A DNA stretch of 19,047 nucleotides from the NCBI GenBank assembly GCA_002480345.1, contig DLBY01000046.1:14371-33417 (forward strand), given 5' to 3'. A model generated the notes under the pieces. The model did not search any database, had not been told where the DNA came from, and saw nothing but the letters and a program-made list of their open reading frames with translations. Positions 7,433 through 14,179 of the stretch are shown here, piece after piece. This DNA comes from Phycisphaerales bacterium UBA7812 (lineage in GTDB: Bacteria > Planctomycetota > Phycisphaerae > Phycisphaerales > UBA1924). Within the stretch, counting starts at the first letter, position 1, and each line of letters starts with the position of its first letter. The position numbers and the translations under genes are program-made.

Positions 7433-7862
7433 CGCGCGATCCCTCCCCGCGATCGGCGCCGTCCTCCCGCTGCATCGACAGCACCTCCCGCCGCACCGTT
7501 GCTAGGAACACCGCGTGCTCGTCCCGGATCGCCTCCGCCGCCCGCCGGCCGAGCCTGAAGTTGTTCAGGCCATCGACCAGCGCCAACAGCACCACGATCC
7601 CCAGCAGACCCGCGCAGGTCAGCCAGATCAGAACAAACAGCTTCTGGTCGTCAGGCGAAACCACCCCGAACGCGCACGCGAGCAAGGGCGTCAACGCGAG
7701 CATCATCCCGCCGTTCACACTCCGGATCCGGTATCGGCTCGCCGGGATCCGCTCCCGAGCCGAACGCAACGCGAGCAAGTGCCCCGCGACCACGATCATC
7801 GTGACCGCCGCGAGCGGCGCAACCAACCAGAACGGAAGAACAGCATCACCCTGCACCAACAA
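7425..7862 (-). CDS. Small membrane protein between maf and lpxK
   Basis: About 145 residues with three hydrophobic segments, roughly 9-30 (FWLVAPLAAVTMIVVAGHLL), 51-67 and 76-96 (LFVLIWLTCAGLLGIVVLLAL). A cytoplasmic, charged helical tail follows. No signature I recognise. The start is uncertain: TTG 7862, TTG 7859 and GTG 7856 are all possible and the ribosome site is weak (GTAGG). No ATG or GTG lies further upstream in frame before maf. Its stop overlaps the lpxK start by 8 nt and it lies 56 nt after maf, so the three are probably one operon. An envelope role is only suggested by the link to lpxK. Confidence 0.7.
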   Translation of the reverse strand: MLVQGDAVLPFWLVAPLAAVTMIVVAGHLLALRSARERIPASRYRIRSVNGGMMLALTPLLACAFGVVSPDDQKLFVLIWLTCAGLLGIVVLLALVDGLNNFRLGRRAAEAIRDEHAVFLATVRREVLSMQREDGADRGEGSRDG

Positions 7863-7918
7863 GCCTACGCCCGTGCAGCCGGGCCATCGTGAAACGCGTG
7901 AATGCCCGGCAGGCGCCC

Positions 7919-8539
7919 TCAGCCCACGAGCCCGAGCCCGCCCAAACGCCGCCCCAGCGCCGTCATCGGAAGGCCCACGATTGTCGTTCCATCGCCGTCG
8001 AACTCAATGGGCCATCCCGCTTCGAGCCGTTCGAACAGGTTGTACGCGCCCGCCTTGCCGCGCCACTGCCCGGTGTCCAAATACGACTCAATCTGCTCAT
8101 CACCGATCACGCCGACGCGAACCCGTGCCCGATCGACGAACAGATCGACGATCCGCCCCGACCGAACGACGAGCGCCACGCCCGTCATCACATCATGCTC
8201 ACGATTCTCGAAGAGACGGATGATCCGAGCCGCGTCCGCGCGATCGCAGGGCTGACCGATGATCTCCCCGTCCTGCACACACACCGTGTCTGCCCCGAGC
8301 ACCACCGAATCGGGACACGATTCGTCAAGGCAGTCCGCGACCGCCCGGGCCTTGAGATACGCCAAGGCCGCCACCCAGTTCTCGGGGGAAACCCGCCCGG
8401 GCGTCAGGTCGCCATCATCGATCTCCTCCGCGAGCCGCACCGTGTGCACGATCCCCGCCTCATCGAGCAACTGCCGCCGGCGCGGGCTCCGGCTCGCCAG
8501 AATCAGCCGCGGGCTCTTTTCCTCGATCTCACCCAGCAT
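7919..8539 (-). CDS. maf: Maf family nucleoside triphosphate pyrophosphatase
   Basis: 206 residues from ATG 8539, the usual Maf length. Maf proteins hydrolyse non-canonical or excess nucleoside triphosphates to monophosphates in the cytoplasm. Signatures: LASRSPRRRQLL near the N-terminus, the catalytic-base block VVLGADTVC, HDVMTGVALV and GKAGAYNLFE. The frame stays open to 8650, but the upstream 37 codons lack family similarity and run into the promoter area of the divergent nitrilase gene. AAAGG lies about 7 nt before the chosen ATG. It is first in a probable operon with a membrane protein and lpxK. Whether it is the dTTP/UTP type or the m7GTP type I cannot decide. Confidence 0.92.
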   Translation of the reverse strand: MLGEIEEKSPRLILASRSPRRRQLLDEAGIVHTVRLAEEIDDGDLTPGRVSPENWVAALAYLKARAVADCLDESCPDSVVLGADTVCVQDGEIIGQPCDRADAARIIRLFENREHDVMTGVALVVRSGRIVDLFVDRARVRVGVIGDEQIESYLDTGQWRGKAGAYNLFERLEAGWPIEFDGDGTTIVGLPMTALGRRLGGLGLVG

Positions 8540-8664
8540 CCTGCCGCCTTTCGCTCGCTCCGTTGCCCTGCCCGCCGGCAGCATGGCTCCATCCGCGAGA
8601 CCCCACGCCAAGTCAGACGCCCCGTTCACGCCGAGGTTCCCCGCACCCACGCCTATCGTCGAAC

Positions 8665-9438
8665 ATGAGGGCCCATCTTCTCCAGATGACGATCGATTGG
8701 GAAGACCGGCACAAAAACTTCGCGCGGGTCCGACATCTGCTCGAAAACACGGACCTCAGCGGAGGCGATCTCATCGTTCTGCCCGAACTCTTCGACAGCG
8801 GGTTCAGCCTCAACACGCAATCCACCCACGACGATCAGGGACAGACCCTCGATTTCCTCGCCGGGCTCGCCCGCGAGACCGCCTGCACCGTTCAGGGGGG
8901 GCGCACCGTCCGGGGTGACCGGGAACGCGCCCACAACCGCGCCCCCGTGCTCGATCCACACGGGGACCTCCTCGCCGAGTACACCAAGATCCACCCCTTC
9001 TCGTTCGGCCGCGAGCCCGAGGCCTTCGAGGGGGGCGACCGTCTCGTGTTCTATACTTGGAACACCCTCACCTGTTGCCCCGCGATCTGCTATGACCTGC
9101 GCTTCCCGGAACTCTTCCGCCGCGCCGCGCTCGCCGGTGCCGAGCTTTTCACGATCGGCGCGAACTGGCCCAGCCCCCGCACCGCCCATTGGCGCGCGCT
9201 CGCGATCGCCCGGGCGATCGAGAACCAGGCCTTCGTGCTCGCCGTCAACCGCGTCGGACCGGACCCGCACCTCGAGTATTCCGGGAACTCCCTCATCGTC
9301 GGGCCGACAGGCGACATCCTCGCCGAGGGCGACGACCGGGAGCGAGTCCTCTCCGCCGAGATCGACCCCGCCGCGGTCCGAGACTGGCGCCGCACCTTCC
9401 CGGCGCTGCGCGACATCCGCCTGATGAAGTCCGACTGA
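8665..9438 (+). CDS. Nitrilase-family carbon-nitrogen hydrolase, omega-amidase (YafV/Nit2)-like
   Basis: 257 residues, the usual length for omega-amidases. The family hydrolyses amides; YafV/Nit2 members deaminate 2-oxoglutaramate or 2-oxosuccinamate in methionine salvage and glutamine metabolism. The catalytic triad is complete: Glu41 (VLPELFDSG), Lys108 (YTKIHPFSFG) and Cys142 (PAICYDLRFPELFR). The frame opens at 8563, but family similarity begins at ATG 8665 (MRAHLLQMTIDW). There is no clear Shine-Dalgarno sequence; TATCGT at 8654-8659 could be a -10 box of a leaderless transcript. It diverges from maf with a 125-nt gap and meets the phosphatase gene tail to tail with only 10 nt between stops. 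The exact amide substrate is unknown. Confidence 0.9.
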   Translation: MRAHLLQMTIDWEDRHKNFARVRHLLENTDLSGGDLIVLPELFDSGFSLNTQSTHDDQGQTLDFLAGLARETACTVQGGRTVRGDRERAHNRAPVLDPHGDLLAEYTKIHPFSFGREPEAFEGGDRLVFYTWNTLTCCPAICYDLRFPELFRRAALAGAELFTIGANWPSPRTAHWRALAIARAIENQAFVLAVNRVGPDPHLEYSGNSLIVGPTGDILAEGDDRERVLSAEIDPAAVRDWRRTFPALRDIRLMKSD

Positions 9439-9448
9439 CGCAGCGCTT

Positions 9449-10243
9449 CTATCCCGCGAAACGCCCCGTCATCGCCAGCAGTTCATCATGGATCGCGCCG
9501 TTCGACGCGATGAGTGTTGTCGTGTCCACAGTCGTGCGCCCGCGCCAGTCCGTCGCCCGACCGCCCGCCTCCGACAGGATGGGCCCGAACGGCGCGATGT
9601 CCCACGCATGCAGATTGCTCTCCAGCACCCCGTCGCAACGCCCCGTCGCGACGAGCATCACCGCATACGCGTCCGGCCAGCACCGCGTGTGCGCACAGGC
9701 CTCATCCACCGCGACCCAGTGCTGCGCATCATCCCAATAGTCGAGCGAGGTCGTGCTCACCGTCGCGGCCGCGAGCGATGCCGTCTCAGTCACCCGCGCG
9801 CGCACCGGATCGCCCGACCCCACGACATGCCAAGCGCCCCCACCCAGGTGGGCGTACACCATCTCGTCGAGCGCCGGCGCCCGCGCCACACCCGCTACCA
9901 CCACGCCGTCCTCGATCCGCTCGATCCCGATCAGCGTGGTGTACAGCGGCACCCCGTGCACGAACGAGAAGGTCCCGTCGATCGGGTCCACGATCCACCG
10001 GTACCCCGAGGAGCCCGCCTCATCACCGAACTCCTCGCCCAGCATCCCGTCGTCCGGGAAGGCCTCGCGGATCATCGACCGGATCAGCGTCTCGCACCCG
10101 CGGTCCGCGACGGTGACCGGTGACCCGTCCGATTTCCGTTCCGCCTCGAAGACCCCGGGCCTGAAGTGCTCCAGGGTCAGGTCCCCGCCCGCGCGCGCGC
10201 AGGCGATCGCGTGCCGGAGCCTCGATCCGATGTCGTCAGTCAT
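9449..10243 (-). CDS. Inositol monophosphatase family phosphatase, HisN-like
   Basis: 264 residues, typical for the family. Mg2+-dependent phosphatases of this fold remove phosphate from inositol phosphate, histidinol phosphate, PAP or sugar phosphates. Metal-binding signatures: Glu70 in GEEFGDE, Asp86 and Asp89 in WIVDPIDGTFSF, and Asp215 in AWDIAPFGPIL. The wording around DPIDGTFSFVHGVPLYTTLIG is closest to HisN-type histidinol phosphatases, but no his genes are nearby, so I give no symbol. Its ATG (10243) overlaps the stop of the upstream bioF-like gene (ATGACTGA), implying coupled translation. The partner does not reveal a shared pathway. Confidence 0.88.
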   Translation of the reverse strand: MTDDIGSRLRHAIACARAGGDLTLEHFRPGVFEAERKSDGSPVTVADRGCETLIRSMIREAFPDDGMLGEEFGDEAGSSGYRWIVDPIDGTFSFVHGVPLYTTLIGIERIEDGVVVAGVARAPALDEMVYAHLGGGAWHVVGSGDPVRARVTETASLAAATVSTTSLDYWDDAQHWVAVDEACAHTRCWPDAYAVMLVATGRCDGVLESNLHAWDIAPFGPILSEAGGRATDWRGRTTVDTTTLIASNGAIHDELLAMTGRFAG

Positions 10244-11342
10244 GGAGTTCTCCGAAGATTGGCGCGAGCCGATCGATCTCGGCCGGGTCGTGCTCGCTGG
10301 TCACGCTCGCGCGCAAGTACCAGGGCGTGGGACCGCCCGGATAGGCCATCGCGGGGACGAACAGCCCCGCGGCGTGCAGACGAGCCGCGAGCGCCTCGCC
10401 CGCTGGCCGGTCCGCCACCGCGTGCGCACAGATCGGCACCGGGCTGTCCGCCCGCCCCATCGCGCAGCGAAGCCGACGCGCGTTCGCCGCGAGCCGCTCC
10501 AGACGCTCGGGCTCATCCCGCAGGATCCCCAGCGCCGCGACGGTCCCCGCCGCGACGATCGGCGACACGGGCGTCGTGCACACATAGGCGTGCGACCCCG
10601 TCCGCACGCCCCTGATCCAATCCGAGTCCCCGATCACGATCCCGCCTCCGCCCCCAAGCCCCTTCGCGAGCGTCGTGGTCAGAACAATCCGGGAGCGCTC
10701 CGAGACCGCATTAACGCCCGCGTGCGCGCAGGTCCCGCGACCGCCCCCGAGCACAGCGAAACCGTGGCAGTCATCGATCAGCAGCGTGTCCCCGTCGCGG
10801 AGCACCGCCAGCATGTCCGCGATCGGCGCGATCGCGCCGTCCGCCGTGAAGACCCCGTCGGTCATCACCACCGCCCGGCTCGCCTCACCCAGAAGCGCGC
10901 GCCGGAGATCGTCCGCTTCCCGATGCTCGAAGAACCGGACCCGCATCCCGGCGCACCGCGCCGCGTCCGCGAGGCTCGCGTGCGCGCGCCGATCGACAAG
11001 CGCCAACGGGTGACGATCCGAGAGCCCCTGGGCGGCCGCGAGATTCGCGGTGTACCCGTCCGGCACGAGCACCCCCGCGATCTCGCCGCGTGTCCGCACC
11101 TCATGTCCAGCGATGAAATCGACCAGCCCGCGCTCGAGCTCTTCGTGCGCGGGCGTGTTCCCGGAGGTCTCCCGGGAGGCGCTGCTGCTGAGTCCGAAGC
11201 GGTGCGACGCGTCGCGGACCGCTTCCAGCACGCGGGCGTCGTGCGCGAGCCCCAGGTAGTTGCAACCCGCGAACGCGATCAAGTCCGCGCCGTCGATGGT
11301 CGCCCGGTCGGCTCGAATCTGCGCGATCGCTGCCCCAGGCAT
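10236..11342 (-). CDS. Alpha-oxoamine synthase family PLP enzyme, BioF-like
   Basis: 368 residues, slightly shorter than typical 8-amino-7-oxononanoate synthases (about 385). These PLP enzymes condense an amino acid with an acyl thioester and release CO2. Signatures: CNYLGLAHD (27-35), His121 in RAHASL (stacks on PLP), the TDGVFTADG block (161-169), Asp190 and His193 in IDDCHGFAVLG, and the Schiff-base Lys227 in TTTLAKGLGGG. ATG 11342 follows a strong GAGGAGGGG site. The block SASRETSGNTPAHEELE (54-70) differs from the GSRL-SG-H form I associate with BioF, so the substrates may differ. No other biotin genes are present; the operon partner is a phosphatase. AONS, 2-amino-3-ketobutyrate ligase or a serine palmitoyltransferase-like role are all possible. 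Confidence 0.85.
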   Translation of the reverse strand: MPGAAIAQIRADRATIDGADLIAFAGCNYLGLAHDARVLEAVRDASHRFGLSSSASRETSGNTPAHEELERGLVDFIAGHEVRTRGEIAGVLVPDGYTANLAAAQGLSDRHPLALVDRRAHASLADAARCAGMRVRFFEHREADDLRRALLGEASRAVVMTDGVFTADGAIAPIADMLAVLRDGDTLLIDDCHGFAVLGGGRGTCAHAGVNAVSERSRIVLTTTLAKGLGGGGGIVIGDSDWIRGVRTGSHAYVCTTPVSPIVAAGTVAALGILRDEPERLERLAANARRLRCAMGRADSPVPICAHAVADRPAGEALAARLHAAGLFVPAMAYPGGPTPWYLRASVTSEHDPAEIDRLAPIFGELHD

Positions 11343-11347
11343 CCGTG

Positions 11348-11372
11348 CCCCTCCTCGGGTCAGCGCGACCCG
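11348..11372 (-). promoter_or_regulatory. Hairpin abutting the Shine-Dalgarno site of the bioF-like gene
   Basis: On the minus strand, CGGGTC (11372-11367) and GACCCG (11361-11356) form a perfect 6-bp stem with a 5-nt loop. The last stem base is the first base of the strong site GAGGAGGGG (11356-11348), 5 nt before ATG 11342. It could modulate ribosome access; function is not shown. Confidence 0.35.
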
Positions 11373-11533
11373 CGATCGCAGTCTATGGGGGGTGCGTGCT
11401 CCGGCAGGATCAGCCGCTTGGAAGATGCGACAGACACCTCCGGGCCTCGCGACCCAGCCGGGGGCACATCAGGGGGTTGCGGAGGGCGGAAACGCGACAG
11501 GCCGAGAACCCTCCTCGCATAAATCCGCGCATA

Positions 11534-11571
11534 AAAAAACTCGGCACCGCGTTTCCGCCCGCTGCCGAGTC
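11534..11571 (-). terminator. Strong intrinsic terminator, no protein gene immediately upstream
   Basis: On the minus strand, ACTCGGCA (11571-11564) pairs perfectly with TGCCGAGT (11547-11540), followed by seven T (11540-11534, the first shared with the stem). This is the best-formed terminator in the window. No credible minus-strand protein gene ends here, which points to a non-coding transcript upstream of it. Confidence 0.8.
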
Positions 11572-11692
11572 ATAGGAGGAGAGAGACAAGACAACCGAAA
11601 GGTGCCACACGGACCGGATCGTGCCAGTCGCTCACGCGGATTTTTTGGAATTTTCCGTCTGCAGCAGCCACCGGTTGCCGTAAGTGCTTGAA
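11534..11692 (-). ncRNA. Candidate small RNA, about 160 nt
   Basis: A minus-strand transcript is predicted from a promoter at 11728-11699 to the terminator ending at 11534. Within it, GGCAACCG (11679-11672) can pair over its full length with CGGTTGTC (11597-11590), with one G-U pair, closing a domain of about 90 nt. A smaller possible hairpin (CACG/CGTG) lies inside. Between this domain and the terminator is a single-stranded pyrimidine run CTCTCCCTCCT, complementary to Shine-Dalgarno sequences. ORFs across it are Arg/Cys-rich and unconvincing. It does not look like tmRNA, SRP RNA or RNase P RNA. It could be a trans-acting regulator or a decayed element. Confidence 0.42.
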
Positions 11693-11698
11693 AAACAA

Positions 11699-11728
11699 AA
11701 CCTAGCAGCCTTTGTGCTCGCGGGTCAA
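11699..11728 (-). promoter_or_regulatory. Candidate promoter of the small RNA
   Basis: On the minus strand: -35 TTGACC (11728-11723), an 18-nt spacer, -10 TAGGTT (11704-11699). The -35 matches five of six consensus bases; the -10 keeps only the core TA...T. It is placed about 160 nt before the terminator at 11534. Confidence 0.35.
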
Positions 11729-11818
11729 AAACCCCGATCCAGCTTCCCGGAGACCGGTTTCCGGCCCACTCTGGCACCTCGGGCGGCTCCCGGAGGCCGG
11801 GTCCGCAAGAATCCTCGC

Positions 11819-13534
11819 ATGCCCACCCTCGTCTGCGTCCCCATCATGCTCGAGCACCCGCCTGTCGCCGACCCGGCCCGGGGCGGAGACTTCGCCCCCG
11901 AGCCCGGCCTCGCGGGAGCGGTCACCGCCGCCCTCGCAGACGCCGCCCTCGCGAAACAAAAGGGGGCGGACCTCGTCGAGTTCCGCATCGACTCGGTTTT
12001 CGAGGGCGCCGAGCAGGGCCCCGACGCGGACGAGCTGGACGCGTACACCGTCGCCGAGTTCCGCCGCCTGCTGGCCGAGTCCCCCCTCCCCGTCATCCTC
12101 ACCTGCCGGCCCACCTGGGAGGGCGGCGAATACGACGGCGACGACTCCGACCGCGTTGCCCTCTTCGAGAAACTCTGCTGCGACACCGAGCACCCGCCCG
12201 CGTACCTCGATGTCGAACTCGCCGCCTACACCCGGTCGGCCAACCTGCGCCAGAAGATCAACCTCTGCGTCACCCACCCCAAGCAGCAGCGGAAGGGCGT
12301 CACCACCCGGCTCATCCTCAGCACGCACGACTTCGAGGGCCGCCCGGCCGACCTCGACCGCAGGCTGCTCGCGATGTACGAGGAGCCCGCGTGCGCCGTC
12401 GTCAAGGTCGCCTACCGGGCGCGGTCGCTGCGCGACAACCTCGACCTCTTCGAGATCCTCCGCGAGAGCCCCAAGCCCACGATCGCGCTGGGCATGGGCG
12501 AGTTCGGCCTCACGAGCCGCGTGCTCGCCCCCAAGTTCCACGGCTTCCTGACCTTCGCGAGCCTGCGCGACCAGGCCGCGACCGCCCCGGGGCAGCCCAC
12601 CATCGACGACCTGCTGGGCCTGTACCGCTTCCGGAAAATCGGCAAGGAAACCAGGCTCTACGGCGTCATCGGCTGGCCGGTCGGCCACTCACTCAGCCCC
12701 CTCATCCACAACGCGGGGTTCGACGAGATCGGGTGGGACGGGGTCTACCTCCCCCTGCCGATCTTGGCGGATGAGCATGACGCCACCGTCACGGCCACCA
12801 GTTTCAACGCCACCGTCAACGCCCTCGCCGACGAGCTTGCTTTGAGCTTCGAAGGCGCGAGCGTCACCATCCCCCACAAGGAACACGCTGTCCGGTTCGG
12901 GTCGCCCTCGGGGCTGAGGGATCCGAGCCTCATCGGCGCGGCCAACACGCTGACGCTCGATCCGAACCGAGAGCGGCATACCGCGAACACCGACGCCGAC
13001 GCGATCGTCGAACTCCTGACGGGGCGCGGTGTCTGCGGGGCTGACTGTCGCATCGGCATCGTTGGTGCGGGAGGCGTCGCCAAGGCCGCGGCATACGCGC
13101 TCCTCCAGACCGGCACGACCGTCGTGCTCTACAACCGCACGATCCGTCGGGCCGAGTCGATGGCCGACGAACTCAACGCGAACAACCCAACCGGCAAGAT
13201 CGTCGCGGCCGAATTGGACCTGCTCCCCAGAGCCTGTTGTCACGCTTTCGTGAACTGCACCCCAGTCGGCATGATCGGAGGCCCCGATCCCGAAGGACTC
13301 TCAATCCCCATCCCGGATATGCCAAACATCGACGAAAACACCGTCTTCTTCGACACCGTCTACAACCCCATCGAGACGCCCATGCTCAAAGCGGCCAAGG
13401 AGCACGGCTTCCGCACGATCGACGGCGTCGAGATGTTTGTCCGCCAGGCCGCCGCGCAGTTCGAACTCTGGACAGGCAAGGGCGCGCCCGTGCAGCTCTT
13501 TGACCGCCTCGTCCGCGAGAAGCTCGGGTCCTGA
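11819..13534 (+). CDS. aroDE: Bifunctional 3-dehydroquinate dehydratase (type I) / shikimate dehydrogenase
   Basis: 571 residues catalysing two consecutive shikimate-pathway steps, 3-dehydroquinate to 3-dehydroshikimate to shikimate. Residues 1-270 are a type I dehydratase: DLVEFRIDS (51-59), His170 in LSTHDFEGR and the Schiff-base Lys196 in AVVKVAYRARS. Residues about 278-571 are a shikimate dehydrogenase: GWPVGHSLSP (285-294) for shikimate, catalytic Lys354 in VTIPHKEH, Asp392 in NTDADA, the NADP loop GAGGVAKA (416-423) and YNRT (438-441). There is no stop or frameshift between the halves, so this is a true fusion, as in plants and in Chlamydia and planctomycetes. The frame is open from GTG 11684, but family similarity begins after ATG 11819. 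No clear ribosome site precedes this ATG, so the start is moderately sure. Confidence 0.94.
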   Translation: MPTLVCVPIMLEHPPVADPARGGDFAPEPGLAGAVTAALADAALAKQKGADLVEFRIDSVFEGAEQGPDADELDAYTVAEFRRLLAESPLPVILTCRPTWEGGEYDGDDSDRVALFEKLCCDTEHPPAYLDVELAAYTRSANLRQKINLCVTHPKQQRKGVTTRLILSTHDFEGRPADLDRRLLAMYEEPACAVVKVAYRARSLRDNLDLFEILRESPKPTIALGMGEFGLTSRVLAPKFHGFLTFASLRDQAATAPGQPTIDDLLGLYRFRKIGKETRLYGVIGWPVGHSLSPLIHNAGFDEIGWDGVYLPLPILADEHDATVTATSFNATVNALADELALSFEGASVTIPHKEHAVRFGSPSGLRDPSLIGAANTLTLDPNRERHTANTDADAIVELLTGRGVCGADCRIGIVGAGGVAKAAAYALLQTGTTVVLYNRTIRRAESMADELNANNPTGKIVAAELDLLPRACCHAFVNCTPVGMIGGPDPEGLSIPIPDMPNIDENTVFFDTVYNPIETPMLKAAKEHGFRTIDGVEMFVRQAAAQFELWTGKGAPVQLFDRLVREKLGS

Positions 13535-13548
13535 CACGACAACTCTCC

Positions 13549-13571
13549 GTGCCACGGCCGTGCCGGCCGTG
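13549..13571 (+). repeat. GTGCCACGGC hairpin after aroDE
   Basis: CACGGCC (13553-13559) pairs with GGCCGTG (13565-13571) around 5 nt. It begins with GTGCCACGGC, the same 10 bases that open the hairpin at 14129. It lies 15 nt after the aroDE stop and is followed by a pyrimidine-rich CTCCCAATCTTCTTCCC, so it may act as a terminator and may be a copy of a dispersed repeat. Confidence 0.5.
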
Positions 13572-13762
13572 CTCCCAATCTTCTTCCCGCGAATCACGTC
13601 TCTCGTCGGCGTGAACGAAGACACGGTCGACACGGCTGTGGCAGAAACCGGAAGGTGAATCAGCCCTCACCCAGAATTCCGTGTGCCTTCAGGAACAGCC
13701 CGCACACTCTGTCGGTATCTCACTCATGGATTGTGGGTGATGGATGGCCCAGGAGGACACGC
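13572..13762. other. Non-coding stretch between aroDE and the DUF5658-like gene
   Basis: No credible gene; the local ORFs here lack coding character. Apart from a possible 5-bp hairpin (GGTGA/TCACC, 13656-13673), I see nothing specific. The promoter of the next gene presumably lies here, but I cannot place it. Confidence 0.4.
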
Positions 13763-14113
13763 ATGGCTGTGCAGACGATGCTCCGACAGAACACGCTTTA
13801 CCCGGGGCCGGAGATGATCCTGCTTTTTCTCGCGTCGCTGGACGTCATGCTCACGCACACCATCCTGCACCTCGGCGGCGTCGAAGCCAATCCGCTGGCC
13901 GCCCGCGTTTTCGATCTGGCGGGCACGTTCGGGATGTCCCTCTACAAGTTCGCCCTCATCGGCTTCTTCGTGCTCGTCGTCGAGTTCATCGGCTCGCGGG
14001 AGTTTGCATCGGGCCGACGCCTGGCGACCGTGGGAATCGCGATCAGCATGCTTCCGATCGTCGTCGCGCTCATGATCCTGCCGAGATTGATGCTGAACTA
14101 CGTCGCCGGGTGA
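13763..14113 (+). CDS. Small DUF5658-like membrane protein
   Basis: 116 residues from ATG 13763, chosen because a perfect AGGAGG lies 6 nt upstream; the frame continues to 13655 but without a site. Three membrane segments: about 17-36 (EMILLFLASLDVMLTHTIL), 59-76 (LYKFALIGFFVLVVEFI) and 87-106 (LATVGIAISMLPIVVALMIL). The order of a membrane helix with Asp, then GGVEANPLAA, then a helix starting with Lys matches what I recall of DUF5658 proteins, whose function is unknown. It stands alone, flanked on both sides by GTGCCACGGC hairpins. Family assignment is from memory and moderately sure; membrane topology is well supported. Confidence 0.75.
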   Translation: MAVQTMLRQNTLYPGPEMILLFLASLDVMLTHTILHLGGVEANPLAARVFDLAGTFGMSLYKFALIGFFVLVVEFIGSREFASGRRLATVGIAISMLPIVVALMILPRLMLNYVAG

Positions 14114-14128
14114 GAACGATCACGATGG

Positions 14129-14161
14129 GTGCCACGGCTTGTCCGTCCTCGGCAAGCCGTG
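14129..14161. repeat. Perfect 9-bp hairpin between convergent genes, REP-like
   Basis: CACGGCTTG (14133-14141) pairs perfectly with CAAGCCGTG (14153-14161) around an 11-nt loop. It lies in the 66-nt gap between the DUF5658-like gene (plus) and the dehydratase gene (minus), whose stops face each other. It shares GTGCCACGGC with the hairpin at 13549. No T-tract is present on either side. A bidirectional transcript-end hairpin or a dispersed repeat copy is likely. Confidence 0.6.
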
Positions 14162-14179
14162 CGAGATCACTCGGCTGGT

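Noticed and set aside
8540..8650. N-terminal extension of the Maf ORF to 8650
   Set aside because: It gives 37 extra residues without family similarity and runs into the divergent nitrilase promoter area; ATG 8539 has AAAGG at good spacing.
9753..11522. Plus-strand 589-codon ORF
   Set aside because: Spans two overlapping minus-strand enzyme genes, and its sequence shows no motif.
11571..11590. Plus-strand AGGAGGAGAG as a ribosome site
   Set aside because: No start codon follows at usable distance; on the minus strand it reads as the pyrimidine run before a terminator.
11469..11777. Minus-strand 102-codon ORF across the candidate small RNA
   Set aside because: It runs through the terminator stem and T-tract, lacks a good ribosome site and has an Arg/Cys/Ser-rich composition.
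11702..12688. Minus-strand 328-codon ORF opposite aroDE
   Set aside because: Glu/Gly/Val-rich mirror of the dehydratase frame; both aroDE active sites are on the plus strand.
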